A program made the translations under genes and the position numbers. From the NCBI RefSeq assembly GCF_965284335.1, contig NZ_OZ260076.1: a stretch of DNA of 64,000 bases, one strand, 5' to 3'. Positions 26,023-35,251 of this stretch are shown here, piece after piece. Numbering within the stretch: the first letter of the stretch is position 1; every line of letters begins with the position of its first letter. The notes beneath the pieces are model-generated. The model worked only from the letters and a program-made list of their open reading frames with translations, was not told the DNA's origin and did not search any database. This stretch comes from Tabrizicola_A sp965284335 (GTDB taxonomy: Bacteria > Pseudomonadota > Alphaproteobacteria > Rhodobacterales > Rhodobacteraceae).

Positions 26023-27402
26023 TTAAAGGGCGGGGATGGGGTGAGGGGCCAGAACTTCGCCGGCTGCCAAAAGCAGGTCCTCGCGGAACTGGTCAGCCAC
26101 AAGCTGCACCCCTAAGGCGGCGCTGCCATCCCGCCCGGTGGTGACCGCCAGCCCCGGCAGGCCCATGAAGGGCGTGGCAATCAGCGGCATCTGGGCCGTC
26201 AGCACCCGGTCGAACCCCGCCTCGGAGGCCACATCCAGCTGATCGGGAAAGGCGGTTTCGCCCGAGACCGGGCAAAGGACCAGCGGCCACTCGGCCAGAA
26301 AAGACCGCCAGGCCCGGGTCAACCGCGCGCGGGATTTCAGCGTCTCCATCAGCCCGTTTAGGTCGATCTCGGGGCAATGCCGCGTCATCTGGGCATAGAC
26401 GAAATTCGCGTCGGGGTCGTTTTCGGCCCGCAGCCCGGCAAGGCCAGAATGGCGGAACTCGGCCATCCAGAGCCGCAATTGCAGCGCCATCGCCTCGGCC
26501 CAGGGCGGGGTTTGCACGGCCTCGACCGTATATCCCGCGGCGCGCAGGGTCTCGGCGGCGGCGCGAAGTGCCGCGCGAACCGGGGCCGACACCTCCATGC
26601 CCTCCGGCGCCTCGACATAGGCCACGCGTTTTTGGGCCGGGGCGCCGACAAGCGGCATCGGCTGAGACCATGGGTCGCGCGGATCGGGCCGCGCCATGGC
26701 CGAAAGCGCCAGCCGCAGATCGGGGATCGAGCGCGCCAAGGGCCCCGAGACCGCCATCAGCTGCGCCCCGATCAGCCGGTCACCCCCCGTGGCGTTGAAG
26801 GCCGGAACCCGGCCAAGCGAGGGGCGCAGCCCATGCACCCCGCAGGCATAGGCCGGATAGCGGATGGAACCGGCAATGTCGGTGCCATGGCCAATCGCTC
26901 CCATGCCGGTCGCCACCGCCGCCCCCGCGCCGCCCGAGGAGCCGCCCGGCGTCAGCGCCGCATCCAGCGGGTTCTTCGTGGCCCCGTGCAGACCGTTGCG
27001 CGTGAACCAGCGCAGCGAAAAGGCGGGCGTATTGGTGCGCCCGACAATCACCGCGCCGGCCCGGCGCAGGTTGGCCACCACCGGGTTGTCCTCGGTTGCG
27101 ATCAGGTCCTTCTGGCTGACCAGCCCGTTCGTCGTGGCATGGCCCGCCTGATCGACGATCACCTTGATCGTCACCGGCACACCCGCCAGCGGGCCGGGAT
27201 CCTCGCCCCGGGCAAAGGCCGCATCCACCGCGTCGGCGGCGGCCAAGGCCTCGTCCGGCATGTTCTGGACAATGGCGTTAAGTGCAGGGTTCTTAGCGGC
27301 GATCCGGGCCAGGCTTGCCTCGGCCACCTCGCGCGCACTGACCTTGCGCGCCGCGATAAGTGCTGCGGTTTCGCAGGCGGTCAGGCTTGCCAGATCGTCC
27401 AT
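26023..27402 (-). CDS. Amidase-signature hydrolase
   Basis: 459 residues. The catalytic triad is visible as Lys in VPVTIKV, Ser in GGSSGGAGAAVATG, and the nucleophile Ser in GTDIAGSIRYPA. The family releases ammonia or amine from amides (relatives include GatA and indoleacetamide hydrolases). The ATG at 27402 lies one base after the GhrA-like stop, so it is coupled to that gene. An in-frame ATG at 27429 would overlap GhrA by 26 bases and is not preferred. Confidence 0.9.
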   Translation of the reverse strand: MDDLASLTACETAALIAARKVSAREVAEASLARIAAKNPALNAIVQNMPDEALAAADAVDAAFARGEDPGPLAGVPVTIKVIVDQAGHATTNGLVSQKDLIATEDNPVVANLRRAGAVIVGRTNTPAFSLRWFTRNGLHGATKNPLDAALTPGGSSGGAGAAVATGMGAIGHGTDIAGSIRYPAYACGVHGLRPSLGRVPAFNATGGDRLIGAQLMAVSGPLARSIPDLRLALSAMARPDPRDPWSQPMPLVGAPAQKRVAYVEAPEGMEVSAPVRAALRAAAETLRAAGYTVEAVQTPPWAEAMALQLRLWMAEFRHSGLAGLRAENDPDANFVYAQMTRHCPEIDLNGLMETLKSRARLTRAWRSFLAEWPLVLCPVSGETAFPDQLDVASEAGFDRVLTAQMPLIATPFMGLPGLAVTTGRDGSAALGVQLVADQFREDLLLAAGEVLAPHPIPAL

Positions 27403-27403
27403 C

Positions 27404-28336
27404 TCAATAGCCCCGCGCGCGGTCGACAAGGTTCAAAAACGGCTCGCCCGCCTGTCCGCGCCGGATGTTTTCGGCAATCACCTCGGATGAGGTATCGGGG
27501 CGGGTATCGGCGGCGATATGGGGGGTGACGGTGACGTGGGGATGGGCCCAGAACGGGTGGTCTTGGGGCAGGGGTTCCACGCGGAACACATCCAGCGTGG
27601 CATGGCCGATCTGGCCTGCGTCAAGCGCGGCCAGAAGGGCTGCGTCGTCGATCAGCGCGCCGCGTCCGGGGTTCAGGATCACCGCGCCGGGTTTGCACCA
27701 GCCAAGGGTTTCGGCGTTCAGCGTGTTTTCGGTGTCGGGCGTGCGCGGCAGAAGGGTGACGATCAGATCGGCCCCCGAAAGCGCGGCTTTCAGCCCCGCG
27801 CGGCCGTGATGGGTGACGATGCCGGGCAGCGATTTCGGCGCCCGGCTCCAGCCCTCGACTTGAAACCCCAGCGATTGCAGGGCCCGCGCGCAGGCCTCGC
27901 CCAAGGCGCCGATGCCCAGCATCGCCACCTTGCGATCCCGCGCCAATGGCGGGCAATCGGGGTTCCAGATGCGGTTTGGGTTGACGATATAGCTGTCCAA
28001 CCAAAGGTGGTGGCGCAAGGCATGGCCCAACACCCATTCCACCATGCCCATGGTCAAGGCAGGATCTACCATGCGGCACAAAGGCTGGGTCAGCGTGGCA
28101 TTGCCCACGATCCGCTCCACCCCGGCCCAAAGGCTGAGCACCGCCTTGCAGCGCGTGTAGGGGGTGAAATCCTGCAAGGTCGAGGAGGGGGCGTAGACGA
28201 TGTAATCCACCGTCTCGGGCGGGGCCTCTTGCACCAGATTGGCGGCAACACCCGCCTTGGCCAGCGCGGTTTCCAAAGGCGCGCGATAGCGTTCCCAATT
28301 GCCGGGACCTGCGGCCATGAGGATGGTAAGGGGCAT
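27404..28336 (-). CDS. GhrA-like glyoxylate/hydroxypyruvate reductase
   Basis: 310 residues. The NAD(P) motif is AMLGIGALGEACARAL, and the catalytic Arg is in LNPGRGALIDD. The catalytic His is in VTPHIAADT, with the Glu in between (DVFRVEPLP). It is of the GhrA subgroup with a short N-terminal catalytic domain. It is coupled to the amidase downstream. A second, GhrB-like enzyme lies at 13248. Confidence 0.92.
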   Translation of the reverse strand: MPLTILMAAGPGNWERYRAPLETALAKAGVAANLVQEAPPETVDYIVYAPSSTLQDFTPYTRCKAVLSLWAGVERIVGNATLTQPLCRMVDPALTMGMVEWVLGHALRHHLWLDSYIVNPNRIWNPDCPPLARDRKVAMLGIGALGEACARALQSLGFQVEGWSRAPKSLPGIVTHHGRAGLKAALSGADLIVTLLPRTPDTENTLNAETLGWCKPGAVILNPGRGALIDDAALLAALDAGQIGHATLDVFRVEPLPQDHPFWAHPHVTVTPHIAADTRPDTSSEVIAENIRRGQAGEPFLNLVDRARGY

Positions 28337-28488
28337 TGCGGACGTCCTTCGGCAGGGCTGACTTCGCCAACATGGTAGAAAGGCGGCGCGGCGGGCACAA
28401 GCCGGATGGCAGGCAGACTTTTTGGGAGAGCGTGCGCGCCAAAAAGCAACCTAAAGAAGAAATTCCTGCTTAAATTTGAGACAATCTT

Positions 28489-28517
28489 TTGACAAACTGG
28501 CGCTGCGAATCTTGTGC
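28489..28517 (+). promoter_or_regulatory. Possible promoter of the RTX gene
   Basis: A perfect -35 hexamer ttgaca at 28489-28494 and, 17 bases on, ttgtgc at 28512-28517, a poor -10. It lies 80 bases before the start codon. The -35 match is good, the -10 is not, so this is weak. Confidence 0.3.
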
Positions 28518-28596
28518 CACGGCGAGACTTGATAGGGTGATGGTCTCTTTGGCTTGATAAGATTCTCAGTTTTTCAGTAGCTTAGGAGATTTACGC

Positions 28597-30315
28597 ATGG
28601 CCAATATTTCAGGAACTTCGGGCAATGACTCTCTCGTCGGAACGGCCGAGAATGATCACATTCATGGTCATGCAGGAAACGATACCATAATCGGCAATGG
28701 CGGTCAGGATCACATCAGCGCCGGGGCTGGCGATGATCGGGTCATCCACCATGGCCGCGGTGGTGGCATTTACGGCGGCGCGGGCAATGATTATCTTGAA
28801 GCCAGCAAGACCGGCTATGGCCAGTTTCACATTTGGGGCGATACCGGGAACGACCGCATCGTCATGAGCCTGACCAACAACTCTGGCTGGGGCAGCCAAG
28901 CCTATCACGTCTATGGTGGCGAAGGTGCGGATCGGTTCGAGTTCACCAATGCAGGCAGCACCAACCTTTATTCCTTTACCCGGATTGACGATTTTGACGC
29001 CAGCCGCGATTCCATCTGGGTGAATGGCCAGCAGCTCAATCTCAACGCGCTGCCCGCCAACATGAGGATCGTGAATTATGTGGGTCAGCAGTTTTTGCTG
29101 ATTGGAAGCAATGTGGTGATCGCGCTGGAAGGCGCGCGGCTGTCCGATGAGTTTTCAGGCTTTGGCGTCTCGCAGGGCGAAGAGGCACATTTTTGGTCGA
29201 TGACCAGCGCTGCGACCGGGTTTCCAACGGCGATTTTCAATCAACCGACCGTGGCCTTCATCGATCAGGTGAATTTCGTGCCCTATGCCACCTATTCCGC
29301 CTTTGATGCCGGGTTGAACCGGATTGCCACAGACGGCGTGGCCAATGGTGTTTCGGTGCCGGTCAATGGCTCGGCAGCCGGTGATTATATCTGGGTTTGG
29401 GATTCAGCTCTGACCAGCAATGTCATCAATGGTCTTGGCGGCAATGACGTCATCGACGCCAATACGGGCCGTGATACCGTTTATGGCGGCGATGGCGATG
29501 ATCTGATCGCCGGTGGGATCGACCGCGATACGCTTTATGGCGACAACGGGAATGATCAGATCTGGGGCGGCAGCCAGAACGACGTGCTGTTTGGCGGGGC
29601 CGGGAATGATCGGCTGCATGGCGGCACCGGCAATGACGTGCTGAACGGGGGGCTTGGCAATGACACCCTGCATGGAGATGAGGGCCATGATCTGCTGCGC
29701 GGTGATGATGGCAACGACAACATGGGTGGTCTGAACGGCAATGACACGCTCTTTGGCGGCGCGGGCAATGACATTGTGAACGGCAATGACGGCAATGACG
29801 ACGTGCGCGGCGATGATGGGAATGACAATATCAGCGGCCAGAACGGCAATGACCGGCTTTACGGCGGCACCGGCAATGACACGCTGACCGGCGGCAATGA
29901 CAATGACAGCCTGTGGGGGGACGCGGGCAATGACAGTCTTGTCGGCGGTGCAGGCAATGACCGCATCCAAGGTGGTGCGGGGCGTGACAGCGCCACGGGC
30001 AGTTCGGGCAATGATGTCTTTGTGTTCCAAACGGGCGACATGACCAATTGGGGCGCGACCACCGGCACCACGGCTGAGCGTATGGCGCAGTTGGATCTGA
30101 TCACCGATTTCGTCATCGGTCAGGACAAGATCCACTTTGCCGGCATTTCCGGTATTACCTCGGTGTCGGACTTTACGGTGTGGCAATACACCGTCGGAAC
30201 AAATGTGCATTTCGCAATGAGTCACAGCGCAACTGGGCAGCGGATTTTGGTTGATGTGGCCGACACGGTCACATGGTCGCAGTTCACCGCCAGCACGAAT
30301 TTTATCTTTAGCTGA
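28597..30315 (+). CDS. RTX (hemolysin-type calcium-binding repeat) protein
   Basis: 572 residues, no N-terminal signal peptide, as expected for type I secretion. Nonapeptide-like GGxGNDxLx repeats lie at about residues 9-88 and, in a long block, 277-472. Each block ends in the RTX cap pattern IxDFxxxxDxI: RIDDFDASRDSI near 129 and LITDFVIGQDKI near 501. The middle (145-265) has no recognisable enzyme. The C-terminus (NFIFS) fits a type I secretion signal. aggag is eight bases before the ATG. No ABC/MFP secretion pair is next to it. Probably a secreted Ca-binding surface or matrix protein. Confidence 0.92.
   Translation: MANISGTSGNDSLVGTAENDHIHGHAGNDTIIGNGGQDHISAGAGDDRVIHHGRGGGIYGGAGNDYLEASKTGYGQFHIWGDTGNDRIVMSLTNNSGWGSQAYHVYGGEGADRFEFTNAGSTNLYSFTRIDDFDASRDSIWVNGQQLNLNALPANMRIVNYVGQQFLLIGSNVVIALEGARLSDEFSGFGVSQGEEAHFWSMTSAATGFPTAIFNQPTVAFIDQVNFVPYATYSAFDAGLNRIATDGVANGVSVPVNGSAAGDYIWVWDSALTSNVINGLGGNDVIDANTGRDTVYGGDGDDLIAGGIDRDTLYGDNGNDQIWGGSQNDVLFGGAGNDRLHGGTGNDVLNGGLGNDTLHGDEGHDLLRGDDGNDNMGGLNGNDTLFGGAGNDIVNGNDGNDDVRGDDGNDNISGQNGNDRLYGGTGNDTLTGGNDNDSLWGDAGNDSLVGGAGNDRIQGGAGRDSATGSSGNDVFVFQTGDMTNWGATTGTTAERMAQLDLITDFVIGQDKIHFAGISGITSVSDFTVWQYTVGTNVHFAMSHSATGQRILVDVADTVTWSQFTASTNFIFS
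29434..30006 (+). repeat. Tandem coding repeats of the RTX domain
   Basis: The ggcaatgac / ggcaacgac unit recurs about every 27 bases through this stretch, encoding GNDx repeats. These are coding repeats under protein constraint, so unequal exchange could change their number. The opposite strand stays open as a by-product. Confidence 0.85.
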
Positions 30316-30322
30316 TGGCATC

Positions 30323-30356
30323 GGCTGGGGCGGCGATCTTGCAGGCCGCCCCAGCC
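30323..30356 (+). terminator. Terminator of the RTX gene
   Basis: A perfect 12-bp stem, ggctggggcggc 30323-30334 and gccgccccagcc 30345-30356, with a 10-base loop, eight bases after the stop. The T-run is short (ctta), but the stem is strong. The gap that follows, to 30624, holds no gene I can see. Confidence 0.8.
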
Positions 30357-30624
30357 CTTATCGGCGCGTGATGGTGCTTTGCATTTGGGCCCGATTTACC
30401 GGGCCAACCCAGAATTTCGCGGCAGAACGTCTTTGTTCAACGTCCTGAAAAACAACCGTTTTCGATCCGCGGTATGGCCGCGTCACAGCCTGATCTGCAC
30501 GCCGTTTGCAAAGATCAGAGCAGGCTTGCCGATTGCGCGGGCGGATGCTTGATCTTTCACCCATGGCGAGTGAAATTGCCGCCCAAAGGCGCTCCGATTG
30601 TGGGCCGCCGAAGGAGTGCAATCT

Positions 30625-31440
30625 GTGAACAGCCATCGTGACCTGCCCATGACCCTCCGCGCTCGGACGGCTGCATTTCTTGAACGCCCCATCGTGGGCC
30701 AACTGATTGTTGGCGTGATCGTCTTTAACGCCTTTATTCTTGGGCTGGAAACCTCGGACAGTGCCATGGCGCGGGCAGGGGAGCTGATCTTGTTGCTTGA
30801 CCGGCTGTGCCTGTCGATTTTTGTCATCGAGCTGGCGGCCAAGCTGTTTGCCCAAGGCACAAGGTTCTTTCGCAGCGGTTGGAATATCTTTGATTTCATC
30901 ATCGTCGGCATCGCCCTCTTTCCTGCAAGCGGGGGCCTGTCGGTGCTGCGCGCGCTGCGGATTCTGCGGGTGCTGCGGGTGGTGTCGGTGCTGCCCTCGC
31001 TGCGCCGCGTTGTCGAAGGCTTTGTCACCGCCTTGCCCGGCATGGGATCGGTGTTTTTGTTGATGGGGATCGTGTTCTACATCGGCGCGGTCATGGCCAC
31101 CAAGCTTTTTGGGGACAGCTTTCCAGAATGGTTCGGAACCCTTGGCGCATCTGGCTATTCGTTGTTTCAGATCATGACATTGGAAAGCTGGTCGATGGGC
31201 ATCGTGCGCCCGGTGATGGAGGTTTATCCCTATGCTTGGGCCTTCTTTATTCCCTTCATCATGATGACCACCTTCGCGGTGGTGAACCTGCTGGTGGGTC
31301 TGATCGTGAACTCGATGCAAGACGCCCATGCCGAAGAGGGCAACGCGGCCACCGACGCCTATCGCGACGAGGTCTTGGCAAAGCTTGCCGCCATCGAACA
31401 GCGCTTGGATGGGCTTAGCAAGAACGGGCCCACGAAATAA
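30625..31440 (+). CDS. Bacterial voltage-gated sodium channel (NaChBac/BacNav family)
   Basis: 271 residues, six membrane segments. The S4 sensor has four arginines at three-residue spacing (109, 112, 115, 118 in RALRILRVLR). The selectivity filter is TLESWSM at residues 185-191, which is the sodium-selective BacNav pattern. S6 is followed by a neck and short C-terminal coiled coil (about 245-263), which tetramerises the channel. The GTG at 30625 is chosen because aaggag lies eight bases before it. It is a lone gene. Confidence 0.93.
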   Translation: MNSHRDLPMTLRARTAAFLERPIVGQLIVGVIVFNAFILGLETSDSAMARAGELILLLDRLCLSIFVIELAAKLFAQGTRFFRSGWNIFDFIIVGIALFPASGGLSVLRALRILRVLRVVSVLPSLRRVVEGFVTALPGMGSVFLLMGIVFYIGAVMATKLFGDSFPEWFGTLGASGYSLFQIMTLESWSMGIVRPVMEVYPYAWAFFIPFIMMTTFAVVNLLVGLIVNSMQDAHAEEGNAATDAYRDEVLAKLAAIEQRLDGLSKNGPTK

Positions 31441-31566
31441 CGGCCGAGGAAGGGCCGTTGTCCGTGTCAAACCGGGCAGGGCGGCATGGGCAGTCCGCTG
31501 CGGGCGGTGCAGGGCTTTGGCTTTCCCGCGCGGTCTGTCGTTTGCCGCCCCGAACCGTCGCCCCGG

Positions 31567-32706
31567 TTATCTTAATCGATGCACAATCGCGCTTTGCACC
31601 AACCCGAATGACAGCATGATGACCAGCGTGGCCGATCCGCCATAGCTCAGCAGCGGCAAAGGCACCCCCACAACGGGGGCCATGCCCATCACCATGGCAA
31701 GATTGATCGCAAGATAGAGGAAAAAGTTCACCGCCACGCCGATGATCAGCAATTGGCTGAACCGATCCTTGTTCTGGATGGCGGCAATGATCAGAAACAT
31801 CAAGATCAGCGCATAAAGCACCAAAAGCGAAAAGGCGCCCAGAAACCCAAACTCTTCGCCCAGCGTGGTAAAGATGAAATCGGTATGCTTTTCAGGCAGA
31901 AAGTTCAGCCGGCTTTGGGTGCCTTGCATGAACCCTTTGCCTGCCCAACCGCCCGACCCCAGCGCAATCTTGGCCTGAATGATGTTATAGCCCGCCCCCA
32001 AAGGGTCGGCTGATGGGTTCAAAAAGGTGTCGATCCGGGTGTATTGGTAATTGTGCAGCAATTGCCAAGGCGTGCCACGGGTCAAAAACACCGCCGCCAC
32101 AGCCCCCACTCCCATGGCCAGCACCGCACCGAAATACCATAGACTGACGCCCGCCGCGAACATCACAGCCGCCCCCACCGCCAACAGCATCACCGAGGTG
32201 CCAAGGTTGGGTTGCATCAAGACCAGAATGGTCGGCGCCAAGATCAAGGCGACCGGGATCAGCACCCATAAGGGCCTTGAAACCTTCTTGTCATCCAGCA
32301 TGTCGTAATAGCTGGCCAAGGCCATGACCAAGCCGACCTTCATCAATTCAGACGGTTGCAGGCGCATGAAACCCAGATCAATCCAACGCTGCGCGCCCAT
32401 GCCAACCACGCCAAAAAATTCAACCGCCAGCAGCAAAAGCATCGAGACGCCATAGGCCATGCCCGACATCGACCGCCAAAACCAGATGGGCGTAAAGGCC
32501 ACGATGAACATGACCACCAGCCCCAAAGCATAGCGCTTCATCTGCGGCTCGGCCCAAACCTCAAGCCGCCCTCCGGCAATGGAATAAAGCATCAGCCAGC
32601 CAATCGCGGCCACGGCTGTCACCACCAACACCAAGGCCCAGTTCAGCGCAAAGACCTTGGACAGCCCGGTCGGGGCGGTCTTGACGCGATATTCCAGAAA
32701 ACTCAT
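31567..32706 (-). CDS. rodA: Peptidoglycan polymerase RodA (SEDS family)
   Basis: 379 residues with about ten membrane segments. It has the SEDS loop motifs (MRLQPSELMKV and the final GVPLPLLSYGGSATL). It is the glycosyltransferase that polymerises glycan strands with PBP2 during elongation. It follows mrdA by 14 bases at the end of the mreC-mreD-mrdA-rodA run. Confidence 0.96.
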   Translation of the reverse strand: MSFLEYRVKTAPTGLSKVFALNWALVLVVTAVAAIGWLMLYSIAGGRLEVWAEPQMKRYALGLVVMFIVAFTPIWFWRSMSGMAYGVSMLLLLAVEFFGVVGMGAQRWIDLGFMRLQPSELMKVGLVMALASYYDMLDDKKVSRPLWVLIPVALILAPTILVLMQPNLGTSVMLLAVGAAVMFAAGVSLWYFGAVLAMGVGAVAAVFLTRGTPWQLLHNYQYTRIDTFLNPSADPLGAGYNIIQAKIALGSGGWAGKGFMQGTQSRLNFLPEKHTDFIFTTLGEEFGFLGAFSLLVLYALILMFLIIAAIQNKDRFSQLLIIGVAVNFFLYLAINLAMVMGMAPVVGVPLPLLSYGGSATLVIMLSFGLVQSAIVHRLR

Positions 32707-32720
32707 GCGCGCGCCCTCTC

Positions 32721-34664
32721 TCAGGTTTCAGAGGGGCCGGGATAGCGCCCCTCGTCGTCGCGCAATTGCAGCGAGGACAACAGGCTTTCCATCCGTCCGC
32801 GTTGATCGGCAGGATAGGCATCAAGCGGCGGCACCCCGCCATAAAGCGTGCGCAACAGGGCATCGCGTGCGATGGGGGCGGCGGCCGTCGATCCACCGCC
32901 GCCATGTTCCACCACCACCGACACCGCATAGCGCGGGTTGTCATAGGGGGCATAGCCGACAAACAGCGCATGATCGCGCCGGTTCCATGGCAGTTGGTCG
33001 TTTGACACCACGCCGCTGGCGCGTTCGGCGGCCGAAATGTTGCGCACCTGCGCGGTGCCGGTCTTGCCCGCAAAACGAAACCCGTCCGCCACAATGCGCG
33101 AGGAGCGCGCCGTGCCGGTCTTTTGGTTCATCACTGCATCCATGCCCTGCAACACCGCCGTCAGGCTTGAGGTGGACAGACCCAAAGGCTCGGCGGCCTC
33201 TACCGGGATTTCGCGCCCGTCAATCGCGCGCACCAGCCGCGGCTTGATCGCCCGCCCAGAGGCCAGCCGCGCTGTCATCACCGCAAGCTGCAAGGGCGAG
33301 GTCAGAACATAGCCCTGCCCGATCGAGGCGTTGATCGTATCGCCAATGCGCCACTCGGCCTGATAGCGCTGCAATTTCCAAGCCTTGTCGGGCATATTGC
33401 CCTCGGTGATGGCCGACATCGGCAGATCGTGGCGCATCCCCAAGCCCAGCCGACGCCCCATCTCGGCGATCTTGTCGATGCCGACCTTCAGCGCGACTTC
33501 GTAATAATAGACATCGCAGCTTTCGGCCAAGCTGCGCTCCAGATCCACCTTGCCATGTCCGCGACGTGACCAGCAGTGAAACTTGCGCCCCCCCGCCTCA
33601 AGATGGCCCGGGCAATGAAAGGTGCTTTGCGGCGTGATCACCCCGGCCTCCAAGGCGGCAAGCGCGGTGACCATCTTGAACGTCGACCCCGGCGGATATG
33701 CCCCTTGCACCGCCTTATTGGCCATGGGGCGGTGATCGTGGTCCATCAGATAGCGAAAATCGCTGTTCGAAATGCCCCGAACAAAGAGGTTCGGGTTGAA
33801 CGAGGGCGAGGAGACAGCGGCGATGATATCGCCATTCGCCACATCCATCACCACGCAAGAGGCGCTTTCTTCACCCAACCGGGCCTGAATAAAGTTTTGC
33901 ACCCCGGCATCAATCGTCAGATGCACATCGCTGCCCGGCTCGCCCTCGACCCGGCCCAATTCCCGCATCACCCGGCCAATATGATTGACCTCGATGCGCT
34001 TGGTGCCTGCGGTGCCGCGCAACGTGTCTTCCAGCCAGCGCTCTACCCCGATCTTGCCGATCTGAAACTTGGGGATCTGCAACACCGGATCAGGGCTTTC
34101 CAGCCCTTCCAGATCCTTTTCGGACACCGGACCGACATAGCCCAGCACATGGGCAAAATCGGCATCGCGCGGATAGAACCGTGACATGCCAGTTTCGGGG
34201 ATCACACCGGGCAGGGCAGGGGCGTTCAGCGCCACGCGGGAAAATTCTTCCCAATTCAGGCGGTCCTTGACGGTGATCGGCACGAAAGAGCTGTTTTTCT
34301 TCAGCGCCTGCAAAGCGTCATCCAGATCAGACCTTGTCAGCGGGATGACATGGCTCAGCCGGTTCAGCACCGCCTCGACATCGCCAGCATCTTCGCGCGT
34401 CATCACCACGCGGTAGTTTTGTTCGTTCTCGGCCAAAACCTTGCTGTTGCGATCATAGATCACGCCGCGTGTGGGGGGCAAAAGCCGGATCGAAATACGG
34501 TTTTCTTCGGCCAAAAGGCGAAATTCATCAGCCTGCTCGACGCCGAGATAGCGCATCCGTGCCCCGAGGGCGGCAAACATCGCCGCCATGCCGCCCGTCA
34601 GCAACAGCGCACGGCGCGTCACGCGCCGGGCGCTGGCCTCACTGTCGCGCGCCGCCCGTTTCAC
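32721..34664 (-). CDS. mrdA: Penicillin-binding protein 2 (elongation transpeptidase)
   Basis: 647 residues. One N-terminal membrane helix, a pedestal domain, and a transpeptidase domain with STFK (in PPGSTFKMV), the SCD motif (LAESCDVYYY) and KTG (AGKTGTAQ). The GTG at 34664 overlaps the mreD stop by four bases (gtga) and has gggag seven bases before it. The frame is open further upstream but only as mreD in another frame. Confidence 0.95.
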   Translation of the reverse strand: MKRAARDSEASARRVTRRALLLTGGMAAMFAALGARMRYLGVEQADEFRLLAEENRISIRLLPPTRGVIYDRNSKVLAENEQNYRVVMTREDAGDVEAVLNRLSHVIPLTRSDLDDALQALKKNSSFVPITVKDRLNWEEFSRVALNAPALPGVIPETGMSRFYPRDADFAHVLGYVGPVSEKDLEGLESPDPVLQIPKFQIGKIGVERWLEDTLRGTAGTKRIEVNHIGRVMRELGRVEGEPGSDVHLTIDAGVQNFIQARLGEESASCVVMDVANGDIIAAVSSPSFNPNLFVRGISNSDFRYLMDHDHRPMANKAVQGAYPPGSTFKMVTALAALEAGVITPQSTFHCPGHLEAGGRKFHCWSRRGHGKVDLERSLAESCDVYYYEVALKVGIDKIAEMGRRLGLGMRHDLPMSAITEGNMPDKAWKLQRYQAEWRIGDTINASIGQGYVLTSPLQLAVMTARLASGRAIKPRLVRAIDGREIPVEAAEPLGLSTSSLTAVLQGMDAVMNQKTGTARSSRIVADGFRFAGKTGTAQVRNISAAERASGVVSNDQLPWNRRDHALFVGYAPYDNPRYAVSVVVEHGGGGSTAAAPIARDALLRTLYGGVPPLDAYPADQRGRMESLLSSLQLRDDEGRYPGPSET

Positions 34665-35251
34665 AGCCGTCTCCCATATGCGTCCACCTCGCCCATGGCG
34701 GGTTTGTAAAGCCGCAACACCACCCGCGAAAGGAACACCACCACCGGATAACACAAGATTGACCACACCACCTGCATCAAGGCAAAGCCAAAAGGCGGCT
34801 GGGGCAGCAACACCAGACCAAAGACAATGCGATAAAGGATCAGCATCGCCACCATCATCGCCGCAACTAACAGCCATTCGACGCCAAAGTTCAGCTCGCG
34901 CGTCAAAGCCACGCGGCTGCGGATGAATTCCGATGCGATCACCACAAGTGCTGTCCAAAGCCCCGGGGGCCGCAGCAAGACGATATCTTCGGTCAAGACC
35001 ACGGCGGCGATCAACAAGGTGGGCAGATAATCGGGCCGCCGCATGGTCCAGGCAAAGACGATACACAGCAAAAGATCGGGGCCGGGCATATGGGCCAGCC
35101 AATCCATCGCCCGGCACCAGCCGTCATCGGCCGCGCAGGCCGCCTCGGGCATGGTGCCGACGGGCAAGAGCCGAAAGAACAAAAAGATCAGCGCAAGGGC
35201 GACAAACAGCACCCGATGCAGCCAGACGTCGCGGGTTGCGTCATCAATCAT
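34661..35251 (-). CDS. mreD: Rod shape-determining protein MreD
   Basis: 196 residues with five or six membrane segments and little conserved sequence; assigned mostly by position between mreC and mrdA and by hydrophobicity. The start at 35251 overlaps mreC by eight bases. Confidence 0.88.
   Translation of the reverse strand: MIDDATRDVWLHRVLFVALALIFLFFRLLPVGTMPEAACAADDGWCRAMDWLAHMPGPDLLLCIVFAWTMRRPDYLPTLLIAAVVLTEDIVLLRPPGLWTALVVIASEFIRSRVALTRELNFGVEWLLVAAMMVAMLILYRIVFGLVLLPQPPFGFALMQVVWSILCYPVVVFLSRVVLRLYKPAMGEVDAYGRRL

Noticed and set aside
29404..30321. A 305-codon frame antisense to the RTX repeats, and the repeats as a possible CRISPR
   Set aside because: The repeats are contiguous, vary as codons do and encode GND units; there are no spacers or cas genes. 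The antisense frame follows from the repeat.
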